A stretch of DNA of 64,000 nt from Streptomyces antioxidans (GTDB lineage Bacteria > Actinomycetota > Actinomycetes > Streptomycetales > Streptomycetaceae): the NCBI RefSeq assembly GCF_000968685.2, contig NZ_LAKD02000043.1:1-64000 (forward strand). Reading direction: 5' to 3'. Shown one piece after another: positions 15,403 through 24,856 of the stretch. The notes beneath the pieces were generated by a model. That model ran no database searches. It was not told the origin of the DNA and saw only the letters and a list, made by a program, of their open reading frames with translations. The position numbers and the translations under genes are program-made. Position 1 is the first letter of the stretch. Every line of letters starts with the position of its first letter.

Positions 15403-16670
15403 CAGTTGGACCTCCAGACGGTGACACGCCAGCGGGCCAGCCAGCCCCACAGCAACCCCACGAGCAGCCCGCCCGCGGTGAGCACGCCCAGCAGCACCCA
15501 GCCGCGGCCCAGGCCGAAGGCGGCCACATCGGCGGGCGGATCGTCGTTGTCCACCACATCGACGGCGAACTCCACCGGAAGGCCCGGAGCGCGCTTGACG
15601 GAGGCGGGCGCGGAGAACGACTGGCTCAGCTCCACGCAGACCGTCCGCGCCGTCTCGTCCTCGTCGTCATCCGCATCCGCGACCGGATAGCGCAGCCCGC
15701 TGGAGATGACGTCCGTACGGCCGCTGCCCGCCTCGCTGCCGCGCACCAGCTCCCGGCCGCCCGGGGTCACCGCCCGCAACAGCACGCCGTAGTCCGGGTC
15801 CACGGCGCGGTCCACCGCCACGCTCGCCGACGCCCGCAGCTCCTGACCGGGCGCCACCCGCATCCGGTACCAGCGGTGTTCCCCGAAGCTCTCCCGGTCG
15901 CTGTAGAGGCCGGAGCCCAGGTACGGGGCCTTGGCGCACTCCGCGGCGCCCCGCACCGGCGTGGGCGTCTCCACCGGCGTATCGGCCGAGCGCCGGACCA
16001 GCTGCTTGATGCGGCCGGAGAGCTGGTCCCGGTGCTGGATCGCCGTGTACGTGCCACCGGTGGCCTCGGCGATACAGCTGAGCTGTTCGCGGACCTTGCG
16101 GTCCAAGGTCAGGCCGAGGGTGTCGACGACCAGGTGGGTCCCCTGGGCGGCCAGTTCACGGGCCACATCACACGGGTCCGGCAGACCGCAGGAGTCCTCG
16201 CCGTCCGTGATCAGCACGATCCGGCGGGTTCCCTCGCCCCCGGAGAGGTCCTTGGCCGCGCCGCGCAACGCCAGTCCGATGGGCGTCCAGCCGGTGGGGC
16301 GCAGGGTGGCGACCGCCGCCTTGGCCTCGGTGCGGTCCACCTGGCCCACCGGGTAGAGCCGCTCGCTGTCCTGACACCCGGCTTTACGGTCCTTACCGGG
16401 GTAATTCGCACCGAGGGTGCGGATGCCCAGCCGCACCTCTTCCGGTGTGACGTCCAGCACTTCGTTGAACGCCTGCTTCGCCGCCGCCATCCGGGTGTCG
16501 CCGTCGACGTCGCGGGCCCGCATGGAGCCGCTGACATCGAGCACGAGCTCGACCTTGGGGGAATCGGGCGCCGGCTCGCCGCCCATGGCGGCGGAAGGGG
16601 ATATCAGGCCGAAGGCGAGGGCCGCGAGCAGCCCCAACGCGCCTGTCGCCAGACGTTTCTTTGTGATCAC
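15402..16670 (-). CDS. secreted von Willebrand factor A domain protein with C-terminal anchor
   Basis: 422 residues from the ATG at 16670. A signal peptide ends near AMGGEP. The VWA domain covers about residues 38-220 with an intact MIDAS: DVSGSM near 45, TGWTPIGLAL (Thr) near 125 and ITDGEDSC (Asp) near 153. A beta-rich extracellular region follows, then a membrane helix near the C-terminus (GWVLLGVLTAGGLLVGLLWGW) and a short basic tail. It probably binds a protein ligand or metal outside the cell and acts with the coupled gene downstream. The 164-bp region upstream, shared with the divergent hydrolase-ABC gene, holds a perfect palindrome ACTCCCCGGGGAGT (16762-16775). Confidence 0.85.
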   Translation of the reverse strand: MITKKRLATGALGLLAALAFGLISPSAAMGGEPAPDSPKVELVLDVSGSMRARDVDGDTRMAAAKQAFNEVLDVTPEEVRLGIRTLGANYPGKDRKAGCQDSERLYPVGQVDRTEAKAAVATLRPTGWTPIGLALRGAAKDLSGGEGTRRIVLITDGEDSCGLPDPCDVARELAAQGTHLVVDTLGLTLDRKVREQLSCIAEATGGTYTAIQHRDQLSGRIKQLVRRSADTPVETPTPVRGAAECAKAPYLGSGLYSDRESFGEHRWYRMRVAPGQELRASASVAVDRAVDPDYGVLLRAVTPGGRELVRGSEAGSGRTDVISSGLRYPVADADDDEDETARTVCVELSQSFSAPASVKRAPGLPVEFAVDVVDNDDPPADVAAFGLGRGWVLLGVLTAGGLLVGLLWGWLARWRVTVWRSN

Positions 16671-16834
16671 CGGCGCATCCTATGGAGCATCGTCCGAGTG
16701 ATCCAAAAGCTCGCCGTCACGGTGGGACATACCGCGCAGGGTGTACGGAGGGTGTCCGGGTACTCCCCGGGGAGTGGACGAGAATCCCACTGGTGTCAGC
16801 CGCGGCGTTTGCCTCCGCCTCTTAGGGTTTCCCC

Positions 16835-19639
16835 ATGGATCTCCGAAAGACCCGGCCGAGGGGCCGACGCCTGGCCGCCGTCGTGGCCGCCGTGGCCCTC
16901 CTCGCGGGCGGGGGCACCTGGGCGGTCGCCTCCTCCGGCGACCGGCAGGCCGTGCACCGCCAGGACCGCGTGCTGGACATGCCGGGCGCGCGCATCGACA
17001 CCTCGTACTTCACGGCGGGCACCGGCCGCAGGCCCGCGGTCCTGCTCGGCCACGGCTTCGGCGGCAGTAAGGACGACGTACGCGACCACGCCGAGAAACT
17101 GGCCCGCGATGGATACGCCGTGCTGACCTGGTCGGCGCGTGGCTTCGGCAGGTCCACCGGGAAGATCGGGCTCAATGACCCCCACCACGAGGTGGCCGAT
17201 GTCCGGCGGCTGATCGACTGGCTGGCGAAACGTCCCGAGGTGCGGCTCGACCGCCAGGGTGACCCCCGGGTGGGGGTCGCCGGCGCTTCCTACGGCGGGG
17301 CGATCTCCCTGCTCGCCGCCGGATACGACCGCCGGGTGGACGCCATCGCGCCCGAGATGACCTACTGGAACCTCGCCGACGCGCTCTTCCCGAACGGCGT
17401 CTACAAGAAGCTCTGGGCCGGGCTGTTCTTCACCACCGGCTCGGCCGACCTCAGCGGCGGCCAGGGCGGCCCGGGCGACATGAGCGGCGCGGGAGGCGCC
17501 GACGGGGGGATGGGCCCGGGAAGCCAGGGCGGCCAGCCGGACGCGAACGGCGGGGCGGGCCAGGGAGCCCAGGCGGACCCGGGAGACCCGAACAGTGGGG
17601 GAGAGGCCAGGACGGACCGGGGCCAGGGCTGCGGGCGCTTCGAGAAGCAGCTGTGCGAGATGCACGAGCGGGTCGCGGTCGCCGGAAAGCCCGACGCCGC
17701 CGCCCGCCGGATGCTCGAGGCCCGCAGCCCGTCCGCCGTCGCCGACCGGATCAGGGTCCCCACACTGATCCTCCAGGGACAGGCGGACTCCCTCTTCCCG
17801 CTCGGCCACGCCGACACCATGGCGAAGGCGATCCGGGCCACCGGGGCACCGGTCGCCGTCGACTGGACGGCCGGCGGACATGACGGCGGCGACCGCGAGA
17901 CCTCGCGGGTGCTGGCCCGCACCCACGCCTGGTTCGACCGCTACCTCAAGGGCGACAAGGACACCGACACCGGTCCCGCCTTCCGGGTCAGCCGCACCGG
18001 CGGCGTCGACACCACCAACGGCGCCGTCCAGCTGCGGGGCGCCACCGGCGACCACTACCCCGGCCTCGGCGACGGCGGCCGAACGGTGGCGCTGCGCGGA
18101 CGCGAGCAGTCGTTCACCAATCCGCCCGGGGCGGGGCCGCCCTCCATCTCCACCGTGCCGGGCGTCGCCGGACTGTCCCGGGCGTCCTCGCTCGGCGTCG
18201 GCCTCTCCCTCGACGTCCCCGGCCAGTTCGCCCGGTTCGACTCGGCGCCGCTCGACCGGCCCCTGCGGATCACCGGATCGCCCGAGGCGAAGGTGCGGGT
18301 CAAGGCCGACACGGACGACGCGGTGCTCTTCGCCAAGGTCTACGACGTGGGGCCGGACGGACAGCAGGTGCTGCCCGAGCAACTGGTCGCGCCGCTGCGC
18401 GTCACCGGCGCGAAGCAGGGCCGTACCGTCACCGTGCGGCTGCCCGCCGTGGACCACGAGCTCATCGCCGGCCACCGGCTGCGGCTCGTCCTCGCCTCCA
18501 CCGACCTCGGCTACGCCTCCCCGGACGAGCCCGCCACCTACACGGTCGGGCTCGCGGACGGCGGCCTTACGGTGCCCACCGCACCCGGGGTGCACACCCA
18601 GCCCGCCCCGCTGCCCGCATGGGTGTGGGGGCTGCCGCTCGGCGCGGCCGTGGTGGCGCTCGCACTGCTGTTGACCGGCAGGCGGCGTACGGCCACTCCG
18701 CCGCCCGACCCCGAACTGGCCGAGGTGCCCCTGCAGATCACCGGTCTGAGCAAGCGCTACGCCAAGTCCGCCGACCGCTACGCGGTGCGCGATCTGTCCT
18801 TCCGCGTCGAGAAGGGGCAGGTGCTCGGGCTCCTCGGGCCCAACGGCGCGGGCAAGACCACCACTCTGCGGATGCTGATGGGGCTCATCGCCCCCGACGA
18901 CGGCGAGATCCGGGTCTTCGGCCAGGCCATCAGGCCCGGCGCGCCCGTGCTCTCCCGCGTCGGCGCCTTCGTCGAGGGGGCGGGCTTCCTGCCGCATCTG
19001 ACCGGCAGCGCCAACCTCGAGCTGTACTGGCGGGCCACCGGCCGCCCCGCCGTCGACGCCCATATCGAGGAGGCCCTGGAGATCGCGGGCCTGGGCGGCG
19101 CGCTGGAGCGTGCCGTACGCACCTACTCCCAGGGCATGCGGCAGCGGCTGGCCATCGCCCAGGCCATGCTGGGCCTCCCCGATCTGCTGATCCTCGATGA
19201 ACCGACCAACGGTCTCGACCCGCCGCAGATCCGCGAGATGCGCGAGGTGATGATCCGGTACGCCGCCGCGGGGCGCACGGTGATCGTATCCAGCCATCTC
19301 CTGGCGGAGGTCGAGCAGTCCTGCACCCATCTGGTCGTGATGGACCGCGGCCGGCTCATCCAGGCGGGCGAGGTCGGCGCGATCACCGGTAACGGCGGCA
19401 GTGTGCTGGTGGGCCATGACGGCGAGTTGAGCGAGGCCCTGACGGGCAAGGTGGGCGCGCTGCCCGGGGTCGCCTCCGCCCGCCGCACCGCCGACGGACT
19501 GCTCGTCCAGCTCGACGGGACCACCCCGGCGCGGCTGCTCGCCGAACTGGTGCGGCTGGAGATCCCGGTGACCAGCTTCGGGCCCAACCGGCGCCTGGAA
19601 GACGCCTTCTTGACGTTGATCGGAGGAGGATCCGCGTGA
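16835..19639 (+). CDS. fusion of exported alpha/beta hydrolase (CocE/S15-like) with ABC transporter ATPase
   Basis: 934 residues from the ATG at 16835. Residues 12-35 form a signal-anchor. Residues 45-450 are an alpha/beta hydrolase with LLGHGFGGSKDD and the nucleophile elbow GASYGG (Ser about 152), interrupted by a Gly-rich insert near 205-260. A beta domain like the C-terminal domain of X-Pro dipeptidyl-peptidase/CocE esterases follows (to about 580). A membrane helix (WVWGLPLGAAVVALALLL, about 595-613) leads to an ABC ATPase with Walker A GPNGAGKTT (about 668), signature YSQGMRQRLA (about 765), Walker B LLILDEPT and the H-loop SSHLL. So the hydrolase is outside and the ATPase inside. The permease gene overlaps by 4 nt. 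It may couple hydrolysis of an external substrate to transport. Confidence 0.9.
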   Translation: MDLRKTRPRGRRLAAVVAAVALLAGGGTWAVASSGDRQAVHRQDRVLDMPGARIDTSYFTAGTGRRPAVLLGHGFGGSKDDVRDHAEKLARDGYAVLTWSARGFGRSTGKIGLNDPHHEVADVRRLIDWLAKRPEVRLDRQGDPRVGVAGASYGGAISLLAAGYDRRVDAIAPEMTYWNLADALFPNGVYKKLWAGLFFTTGSADLSGGQGGPGDMSGAGGADGGMGPGSQGGQPDANGGAGQGAQADPGDPNSGGEARTDRGQGCGRFEKQLCEMHERVAVAGKPDAAARRMLEARSPSAVADRIRVPTLILQGQADSLFPLGHADTMAKAIRATGAPVAVDWTAGGHDGGDRETSRVLARTHAWFDRYLKGDKDTDTGPAFRVSRTGGVDTTNGAVQLRGATGDHYPGLGDGGRTVALRGREQSFTNPPGAGPPSISTVPGVAGLSRASSLGVGLSLDVPGQFARFDSAPLDRPLRITGSPEAKVRVKADTDDAVLFAKVYDVGPDGQQVLPEQLVAPLRVTGAKQGRTVTVRLPAVDHELIAGHRLRLVLASTDLGYASPDEPATYTVGLADGGLTVPTAPGVHTQPAPLPAWVWGLPLGAAVVALALLLTGRRRTATPPPDPELAEVPLQITGLSKRYAKSADRYAVRDLSFRVEKGQVLGLLGPNGAGKTTTLRMLMGLIAPDDGEIRVFGQAIRPGAPVLSRVGAFVEGAGFLPHLTGSANLELYWRATGRPAVDAHIEEALEIAGLGGALERAVRTYSQGMRQRLAIAQAMLGLPDLLILDEPTNGLDPPQIREMREVMIRYAAAGRTVIVSSHLLAEVEQSCTHLVVMDRGRLIQAGEVGAITGNGGSVLVGHDGELSEALTGKVGALPGVASARRTADGLLVQLDGTTPARLLAELVRLEIPVTSFGPNRRLEDAFLTLIGGGSA

Positions 19640-20499
19640 GCTCCCTGTCCCAGGTCACCGAGGTCGCGCCCGGCTACCGGGCCGGTCACACCCTGCCGCT
19701 GCGGGTCGAGGCCGTACGGCAGCTGCGCCGTCGCCGTACCCTGGTGATGGGCCTGGTGCTGGCCCTGCTGCCGTTCGTCCTCGTGATCGCGTTCGCCATC
19801 GGCGGCGCCCCCGAGGGGCGGGAGAACCGGGTCACCCTGATGACCACGGCCACCGCCTCCGGCGCCAACCTCGCCGCCACCGCGCTCTTTGTCTCGGCCG
19901 CCTTTCTGCTGGTGGTGCCGGTCGCGCTGTTCTGCGGGGACACTGTGGCCTCGGAGGCCAGCTGGTCCTCGCTGCGCTATCTGCTGGCCGCGCCCGTGCC
20001 CCGGGCCAGGCTGCTGGTGAGCAAGCTGGTGGTGGCCCTGGTGTTCAGCGCGGCCGCCATGGTGCTGCTGCCGCTGGTCGCGCTCGCGGTGGGCACCGTG
20101 GCGTACGGCTGGGGGCCGCTGCGGATGCCCACGGGCGGTGAGCTGCCGGTCGGCGACGCCCTCGTCCGGCTGGCCCTGGTGGTGTTGTACATCTTCCTGT
20201 CCCAGCTGGTCACGGCCGCCCTGGCGTTCTGGCTCTCGACCGTCACGGACGCGCCGCTGGGCGCGGTGGGCGGCGCGGTGGGGCTCACCATCGTGGGCAA
20301 TGTGCTGGACGCGGTCACCGCGCTCGGCTCGTGGCGCGAATTCCTGCCCGCACACTGGCAGTTCGCGTGGGCGGACGCACTCCAGCCCCATATGGAATGG
20401 GGCGGAATGGTGAAGGGCGTCTCGGTGTCCGTCGCCTACGCGCTGGTGCTCATCGCGCTCGCCTTCCGCGGCTTCGGCCGCAAGGACGTGGTGTCCTAG
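19636..20499 (+). CDS. ABC transporter permease (ABC-2 type)
   Basis: GTG at 19636 overlaps the stop of the fusion ATPase (GTGA), so the two are coupled. The 287-residue product has a short cytoplasmic N-terminus and six predicted helices, e.g. LVMGLVLALLPFVLVIAFAIG, LFVSAAFLLVVPVALFCG and FSAAAMVLLPLVALAVGTVA. The loop SEASWSSLRYLLAAPVPRARLL is typical of ABC-2 permeases such as those of antibiotic exporters. It forms the membrane part of the transporter with the upstream fusion protein; the substrate is unknown. Confidence 0.85.
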   Translation: MSSLSQVTEVAPGYRAGHTLPLRVEAVRQLRRRRTLVMGLVLALLPFVLVIAFAIGGAPEGRENRVTLMTTATASGANLAATALFVSAAFLLVVPVALFCGDTVASEASWSSLRYLLAAPVPRARLLVSKLVVALVFSAAAMVLLPLVALAVGTVAYGWGPLRMPTGGELPVGDALVRLALVVLYIFLSQLVTAALAFWLSTVTDAPLGAVGGAVGLTIVGNVLDAVTALGSWREFLPAHWQFAWADALQPHMEWGGMVKGVSVSVAYALVLIALAFRGFGRKDVVS

Positions 20500-20554
20500 C
20501 CCGGCCACGGCCACAGCCACAGCCCCCTGTGCGGGCCTCGGCCGCCGGGCCGGG

Positions 20555-21736
20555 TCAGTAGTCCTTGACGGTGTAGGAGTTGACCACCTGGTAGAAGTCA
20601 TCGCCGATATTGGTCGGGTTGGCGTCGGGCTCCGGCCCGGCCGATGCGTCCCGCGCCTCCTTCCGGGCGATGTTGTCCAGCGCGAGCTGCTGGTTGGCCG
20701 CCACATAGCCCCGCAGCTCGCGCTCGTAGGCGGCGAAGGCCGCGGTGTGGTCGCCGCCGGCGGCCCTGAGCTCGCCCGCCAGGACATAGGCGCCGACCAC
20801 CGCCACGCTGGTGGACTGTCCGGACGCCGGTGAGCCGCAGTATCCTGCGTCGCCGACCAGGGCCATCCGGCCGCGGGACCAGGAGTCCATATGGATCTGG
20901 GCCGTCGCGTCGAAGTGGAAGTCCGGCGCCCCCCACATGTACTCCAGCAGCCGCGGCATCTCCCAGCGGGCGTGCCGGTACCGCTCGGCGACCAGCTGCT
21001 TCTGCTCCGAGACGGACCGGGAGCCGAGGAACGTGGCGGGCGGTTCCTCGGATTCGATGCCGATGTAGACCCGGGCCTCGGCGTTGTCGCGGACACTCAT
21101 CAGCATGCCGCCCCAGGCGGCCCCGGCCATCTGGTAGACGACCTCCCAGCGGTCCAGGCCCAGATAGTTCGGCACCGTCCACACGCCCAGATAGCCCCCC
21201 AGATGGCGCAGGAAGCTCTCCTCCGGGCCGAAGACCAGCGCCCGGGTGGAGGAGTGCACCCCGTCGGCCGCCACCACGATGTCGAAGGCGCGCGCACCGC
21301 CCCGGTGGAAGGTGACCGCCACCTCGTCGGGCTCCTGGACGAGCGAGGCGATGGAATCGTCGTAGAGATACTCGATCCCTTCGCCGCCCGCGGCCATCAG
21401 CACCGAGGACAGGTCGTCCCGCAGGATCTCGATGTCGGAGCTGTTGAGATCCCCGCCACTCGCGGTCCGCTCGGTGGTGCTGAACAGCTCCTTCCCATCG
21501 TCGTCGACGATCGACATGCCGCGCAGCCCGGTGCGGCGCGCCCGGATCTCCTCCAGCACGCCCATCCGTTCGCACACCTCGAGCGCCGGGCCCCGCACGT
21601 CGATCGCCTGTCCGCCCGGCCGCGGCCGCGCGGCGCGCTCCACGACGGTGACCTGAAAGCCATAACGATCCAGCCAGTAGGCGAGCGCGGGCCCGGCGAT
21701 ACTGGCCCCCGAAATCAGAACCCGTGCATTCCCCAT
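20555..21736 (-). CDS. FAD-dependent aromatic-ring type monooxygenase
   Basis: I start at the ATG at 21736 (MGNARVLISGASIAGPALAYWL), with AGGGA 7 nt upstream; 393 residues. The N-terminal GxGxxG variant GASIAGPALA, the middle motif VVAADGVHSSTR (DG motif) and the C-terminal GRMALVGDAGYCGSPASGQ (GD motif) are the three landmarks of group A flavoprotein hydroxylases. It should use NAD(P)H and O2 to hydroxylate an aromatic or polyketide-like substrate, or inactivate an antibiotic such as a tetracycline or rifamycin. A dyad ACCAC-N5-GTGGT (21760-21774) lies 24 bp upstream of the start and may be an operator. Confidence 0.85.
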   Translation of the reverse strand: MGNARVLISGASIAGPALAYWLDRYGFQVTVVERAARPRPGGQAIDVRGPALEVCERMGVLEEIRARRTGLRGMSIVDDDGKELFSTTERTASGGDLNSSDIEILRDDLSSVLMAAGGEGIEYLYDDSIASLVQEPDEVAVTFHRGGARAFDIVVAADGVHSSTRALVFGPEESFLRHLGGYLGVWTVPNYLGLDRWEVVYQMAGAAWGGMLMSVRDNAEARVYIGIESEEPPATFLGSRSVSEQKQLVAERYRHARWEMPRLLEYMWGAPDFHFDATAQIHMDSWSRGRMALVGDAGYCGSPASGQSTSVAVVGAYVLAGELRAAGGDHTAAFAAYERELRGYVAANQQLALDNIARKEARDASAGPEPDANPTNIGDDFYQVVNSYTVKDY

Positions 21737-22516
21737 GGTGTTGTCCCTTCCGAATGTCAACCACCGAATGTGGTGCCTCGAAAGAGACTGGCCGGAGCCA
21801 CCGACACCGCGCCGACGCGGCACCGACGCCGGGCCGATGACGCGCCGACGAGCCGCCGACGCGGTACCGACGGGGCTCCGACACCCCGGTGTCGCGGGGG
21901 AGTTGGGCATGGCCGGGGTCGATCGGCGGGCGGGCGGAACTCTCTCATCGGTTAATGAGAGTGTTACTCAGATGTGTTGTGTGGTTCCGCACTGATCGAT
22001 CAGACTGGGGATTCCGACCGGTCAGCCCAAAAGATCGGTCGCCGCACTGGTGACGTTCGGTCCGCCCCCCACGATCCGAACAGGATGGGACCTTATGCGC
22101 AATTCACTGGAGCACGTCCGCGTGATCCCCGCCGCCGTCGTGCCCGTCTGTCCGAGACCCCGCCGGAGATCTCACCTCTCCCCGCGCGGATCGGCCACGG
22201 TAGCGGCGTAGCCGCCTCTCACCACTCACCGAACGGCGGATCGCCCCGGCCTTCCCGGCGACGCCGTCCTCCGGCCTGCCCGTAGGCGCCTGCCCCTGCG
22301 CATATGCCTGCGGGCCAGGTGGTCTGCCATGACCACGCGGTCTGCCATGCCACGCGGCCCGTCGTGACCTGGGTCTGCCATGACCGGGTCTGCGATGGCC
22401 GGGGTCTGCGATGGCCGGGGTCTGGCATGACCACTGATCTGTCATGACCACGGCTGGAACGTCGGCGTGCCCACGGCCCGTTCGGTGACGCACCCCCCAC
22501 GAAAGGAACCCCTCAG
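21737..22516. other. 780-bp gap: promoters, repeat array, one doubtful 38-codon ORF
   Basis: No convincing gene. It holds the start regions of the FAD monooxygenase (-) and the polysaccharide synthase (+), a relatively AT-rich stretch at 21945-21990, GACCGGTC and GATCGATC palindromes near 22005-22025, and the repeat array at 22321-22449. A 38-codon + frame at 22095-22211 (MRNSLEHVRVIPAAVVPV...) has AGGA 9 nt upstream and could be a leader peptide, but I see no other support. Confidence 0.5.
22321..22449 (+). repeat. seven degenerate copies of GGTCTGCCATGACC
   Basis: Copies start at 22321, 22339, 22372, 22387, 22403, 22419 and 22436, the last five spaced 15-17 bp. Consensus GGTCTGSSATGRCC has GGTC/GACC ends in dyad. 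The array ends 67 bp before the polysaccharide synthase start. It is too short-spaced for CRISPR. It could be a protein-binding array or a structured leader. Confidence 0.75.
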
Positions 22517-24856
22517 GTGCTTACTTCGCACCACCCACGATCACGCGAATCCCAGCAACCCGTGCCCGCCGCTCGTGGCGGCGTGGCGGGACCGAGCGGG
22601 CATGTGCTGGCGGTTGGCGAACCGGGCCCCAGGCTCGACCGGCTGACACGGACTCTCGTCTCCACCGGGCACCAGGTGAGCCATGCGGAGCCCGGCGACG
22701 TCAGCCGACAGATGCGCCACTCCCCGCCGGACGCGATCGTCGCCCTGGACGACGCCGAGGACGGACTCGACCTGATACGCGAGGTCCGCGCCGTCCCCGC
22801 GGGACGGGCGCTCCCCCTGCTGATGGTCACCTCGGCCCCCGGCCCCGCCGGCGTCGCCGACATGCTGCGCGGCGGCGCCGACGACTGCGTGGCGGAGACC
22901 TCCGACCCCGTGGAGCTCTCCGCCCGGATCGAGGCCAAGCTGCGCCGGGTCCCGGTCCCCGTCGAGAACCTGCTGCTCGACCCGCGCACCGGCCTGTACT
23001 CCCAGCCCCACTTCCTGGGCGAGCTCGACCGGGAGCTCAAGCGGGTCGACGACAGCCGCACCGGTGGCGTCGTCGCCATGGTGGGTGTGGCCGAAATCGC
23101 CGCCCTCGAAGCCCGGTTGGGGCCGCGGGTGCGCCGTGAGGTCGCCGAACGCCTCGCCGGAGTGGCCGAGAAGCTGGGCGGCGTCTGCGACCGGCTCGGC
23201 TGGGACGACGAAGGCCATCTGCTGATGCTGATGCCCGGTGTGGACGAGGACACCGCGCGCCGCGAACTGCAGAACTTCGCCAACGCCGTGGCCGGGACCC
23301 GCTTCGTGGTCGCCGATGAGAACGTACGGCTGACCCCGGCGATCGGCTGGACCCCGCTGGCCGACTGCGCGGACCGCGCCCAGACCGTGGCCAACGCCCG
23401 GAACGCGGTCGAGGAGTCGATCCGCCACCGGGATCTGCGGCCGGTCAAGTACGCGGCGTGGATGCGCGGCACCCACCGGCGCAGCCGCCGTACCCTCGCC
23501 ACCGCGCTCCGCGCTCTGCTGTCGGCGCTCTCGCCCGTCCTGGTGCTCCTCTTCGGAGTGGGCATCCCGTTCGTCTTCTACCAGCAGATGTACGAACTGG
23601 GCTGGGACGTCGGCTCGGCCGCGTACTGGGTCGTGGTGTCCGGTCTGGTGCTCTCGGCCGCGCTGATCGTGCTGGAGTGCCTCTTCTCGCTCGACGCCAA
23701 GCCCCGGCCCGAACGGCCCGCGCAGCCGTATCCAACGGCCAGCGCCGTCATCGCCGCGTATCTGCCCAATGAGGCCGCGACCATCGTCGACACCATCGAG
23801 TCCTTCCTGCGCCTGGAGTATCCCAACGAGCTGGAGATCGTGCTCGCGTACAACACCCCGCACCCCATGCCCGTCGAGGAGACCCTGCGCGAGATGGCCC
23901 GCCGCGATCCGCGGCTGGTGCTGCTGCCGGTGGCGGGCAGCACCTCCAAGGCGCAGAACGTCAACGCCGCGGTCACCCGGGTGCGCGGTGAGTTCGTCGG
24001 CATCTTCGACGCGGACCACCACCCGGTGCCCGACGCCTTCCAGCACGCCTGGCACTGGCTGTCGAACGGCTATGACGTGGTCCAGGGCCACTGCGTGATC
24101 CGCAACGGCGAGAGCTCCTGGGTGTCCAAGCTGGTGGGAGTGGAGTTCGAGGCCATCTACGCCGTCAGCCACCCCGGCCGGACCCGGCTCTACACCTTCG
24201 GCGTCTTCGGTGGCTCCAACGGCTTCTGGCGCACCGATCTGCTCGCCAGGACGCGGATGCACGGCACGATGCTCACCGAGGACATCGACTCCACGATGCG
24301 CGCCCTGCACGAGGGCGCCCGGATCGCCACCGACCGCACGCTCATCTCGCGCGAACTGGCGCCCACCACCCTCAAGGCGCTGTGGAACCAGCGGTCGCGC
24401 TGGGCCCAGGGCTGGCTCCAGGTGTCGCTGAAGTACCTGTGGCGGGGCCTGCGTTCGCCGGCCTTCACCCCCCGTCAGAAGGCGGGGCTGCTGGTGCTGC
24501 TGGGGTGGCGGGAGATCCAGCCGTGGCTGACCCTGCAGATCCTGCCCGTGCTGCTGTACTCGGCGTGGCGGGCCGGGGGAGTGGACCATCTCGACTGGGC
24601 GGTGCCGGTCTGCCTGCTGGCCACCCTGTTCACCCTGTCCGCCGGGCTGGTGCAGGCGCTGTTCGCATGGCGGCTCGCGGTGCCCGAACTGCGCCGCCGC
24701 AGGGCGTGGTTCTGGCGGTACCTGGTGGTGTCCACCGTCTTCTACAGCCACTTCAAGAACATCGTGGCCCGTCAGTCGCTCCTCAAGGAGGTGCTGCGGG
24801 ACCGCCAGTGGCGGGTCACCCCGCGCCCCGGCGACAAGGCGGTGAAGCGGACATGA
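22517..24856 (+). CDS. polysaccharide synthase (GT2) with receiver-like and degenerate GGDEF-like N-terminal domains
   Basis: 779 residues from the GTG at 22517 (AAGGA 9 nt upstream). Residues 28-145 resemble a receiver domain (HVLAVGEPGPRLDRL, PDAIVALDDAEDG, LLMVTSAPG, GADDCV). Residues 155-310 resemble a GGDEF domain (DPRTGLYSQPHFLGELDREL...) but the signature loop reads GWDDEGHLLMLMPG, so cyclase activity is unlikely. Two membrane helices (about 335-395) precede a family 2 glycosyltransferase with DADHH (about 497), TEDID (about 587) and QRSRW (about 625), the D/DxD/TED/QxxRW set of processive synthases such as cellulose synthase. More helices follow. It probably makes and extrudes a beta-linked glycan. 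The next gene, an acyltransferase, overlaps by 4 nt. Confidence 0.9.
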   Translation: MLTSHHPRSRESQQPVPAARGGVAGPSGHVLAVGEPGPRLDRLTRTLVSTGHQVSHAEPGDVSRQMRHSPPDAIVALDDAEDGLDLIREVRAVPAGRALPLLMVTSAPGPAGVADMLRGGADDCVAETSDPVELSARIEAKLRRVPVPVENLLLDPRTGLYSQPHFLGELDRELKRVDDSRTGGVVAMVGVAEIAALEARLGPRVRREVAERLAGVAEKLGGVCDRLGWDDEGHLLMLMPGVDEDTARRELQNFANAVAGTRFVVADENVRLTPAIGWTPLADCADRAQTVANARNAVEESIRHRDLRPVKYAAWMRGTHRRSRRTLATALRALLSALSPVLVLLFGVGIPFVFYQQMYELGWDVGSAAYWVVVSGLVLSAALIVLECLFSLDAKPRPERPAQPYPTASAVIAAYLPNEAATIVDTIESFLRLEYPNELEIVLAYNTPHPMPVEETLREMARRDPRLVLLPVAGSTSKAQNVNAAVTRVRGEFVGIFDADHHPVPDAFQHAWHWLSNGYDVVQGHCVIRNGESSWVSKLVGVEFEAIYAVSHPGRTRLYTFGVFGGSNGFWRTDLLARTRMHGTMLTEDIDSTMRALHEGARIATDRTLISRELAPTTLKALWNQRSRWAQGWLQVSLKYLWRGLRSPAFTPRQKAGLLVLLGWREIQPWLTLQILPVLLYSAWRAGGVDHLDWAVPVCLLATLFTLSAGLVQALFAWRLAVPELRRRRAWFWRYLVVSTVFYSHFKNIVARQSLLKEVLRDRQWRVTPRPGDKAVKRT

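Noticed and set aside
16796..19417. 873-residue - strand open frame
   Set aside because: Antisense to the hydrolase-ABC fusion whose motifs are intact.
22321..22449. CRISPR-like array
   Set aside because: Repeats are 14 nt, degenerate and only 15-17 bp apart with no spacers; no cas genes.
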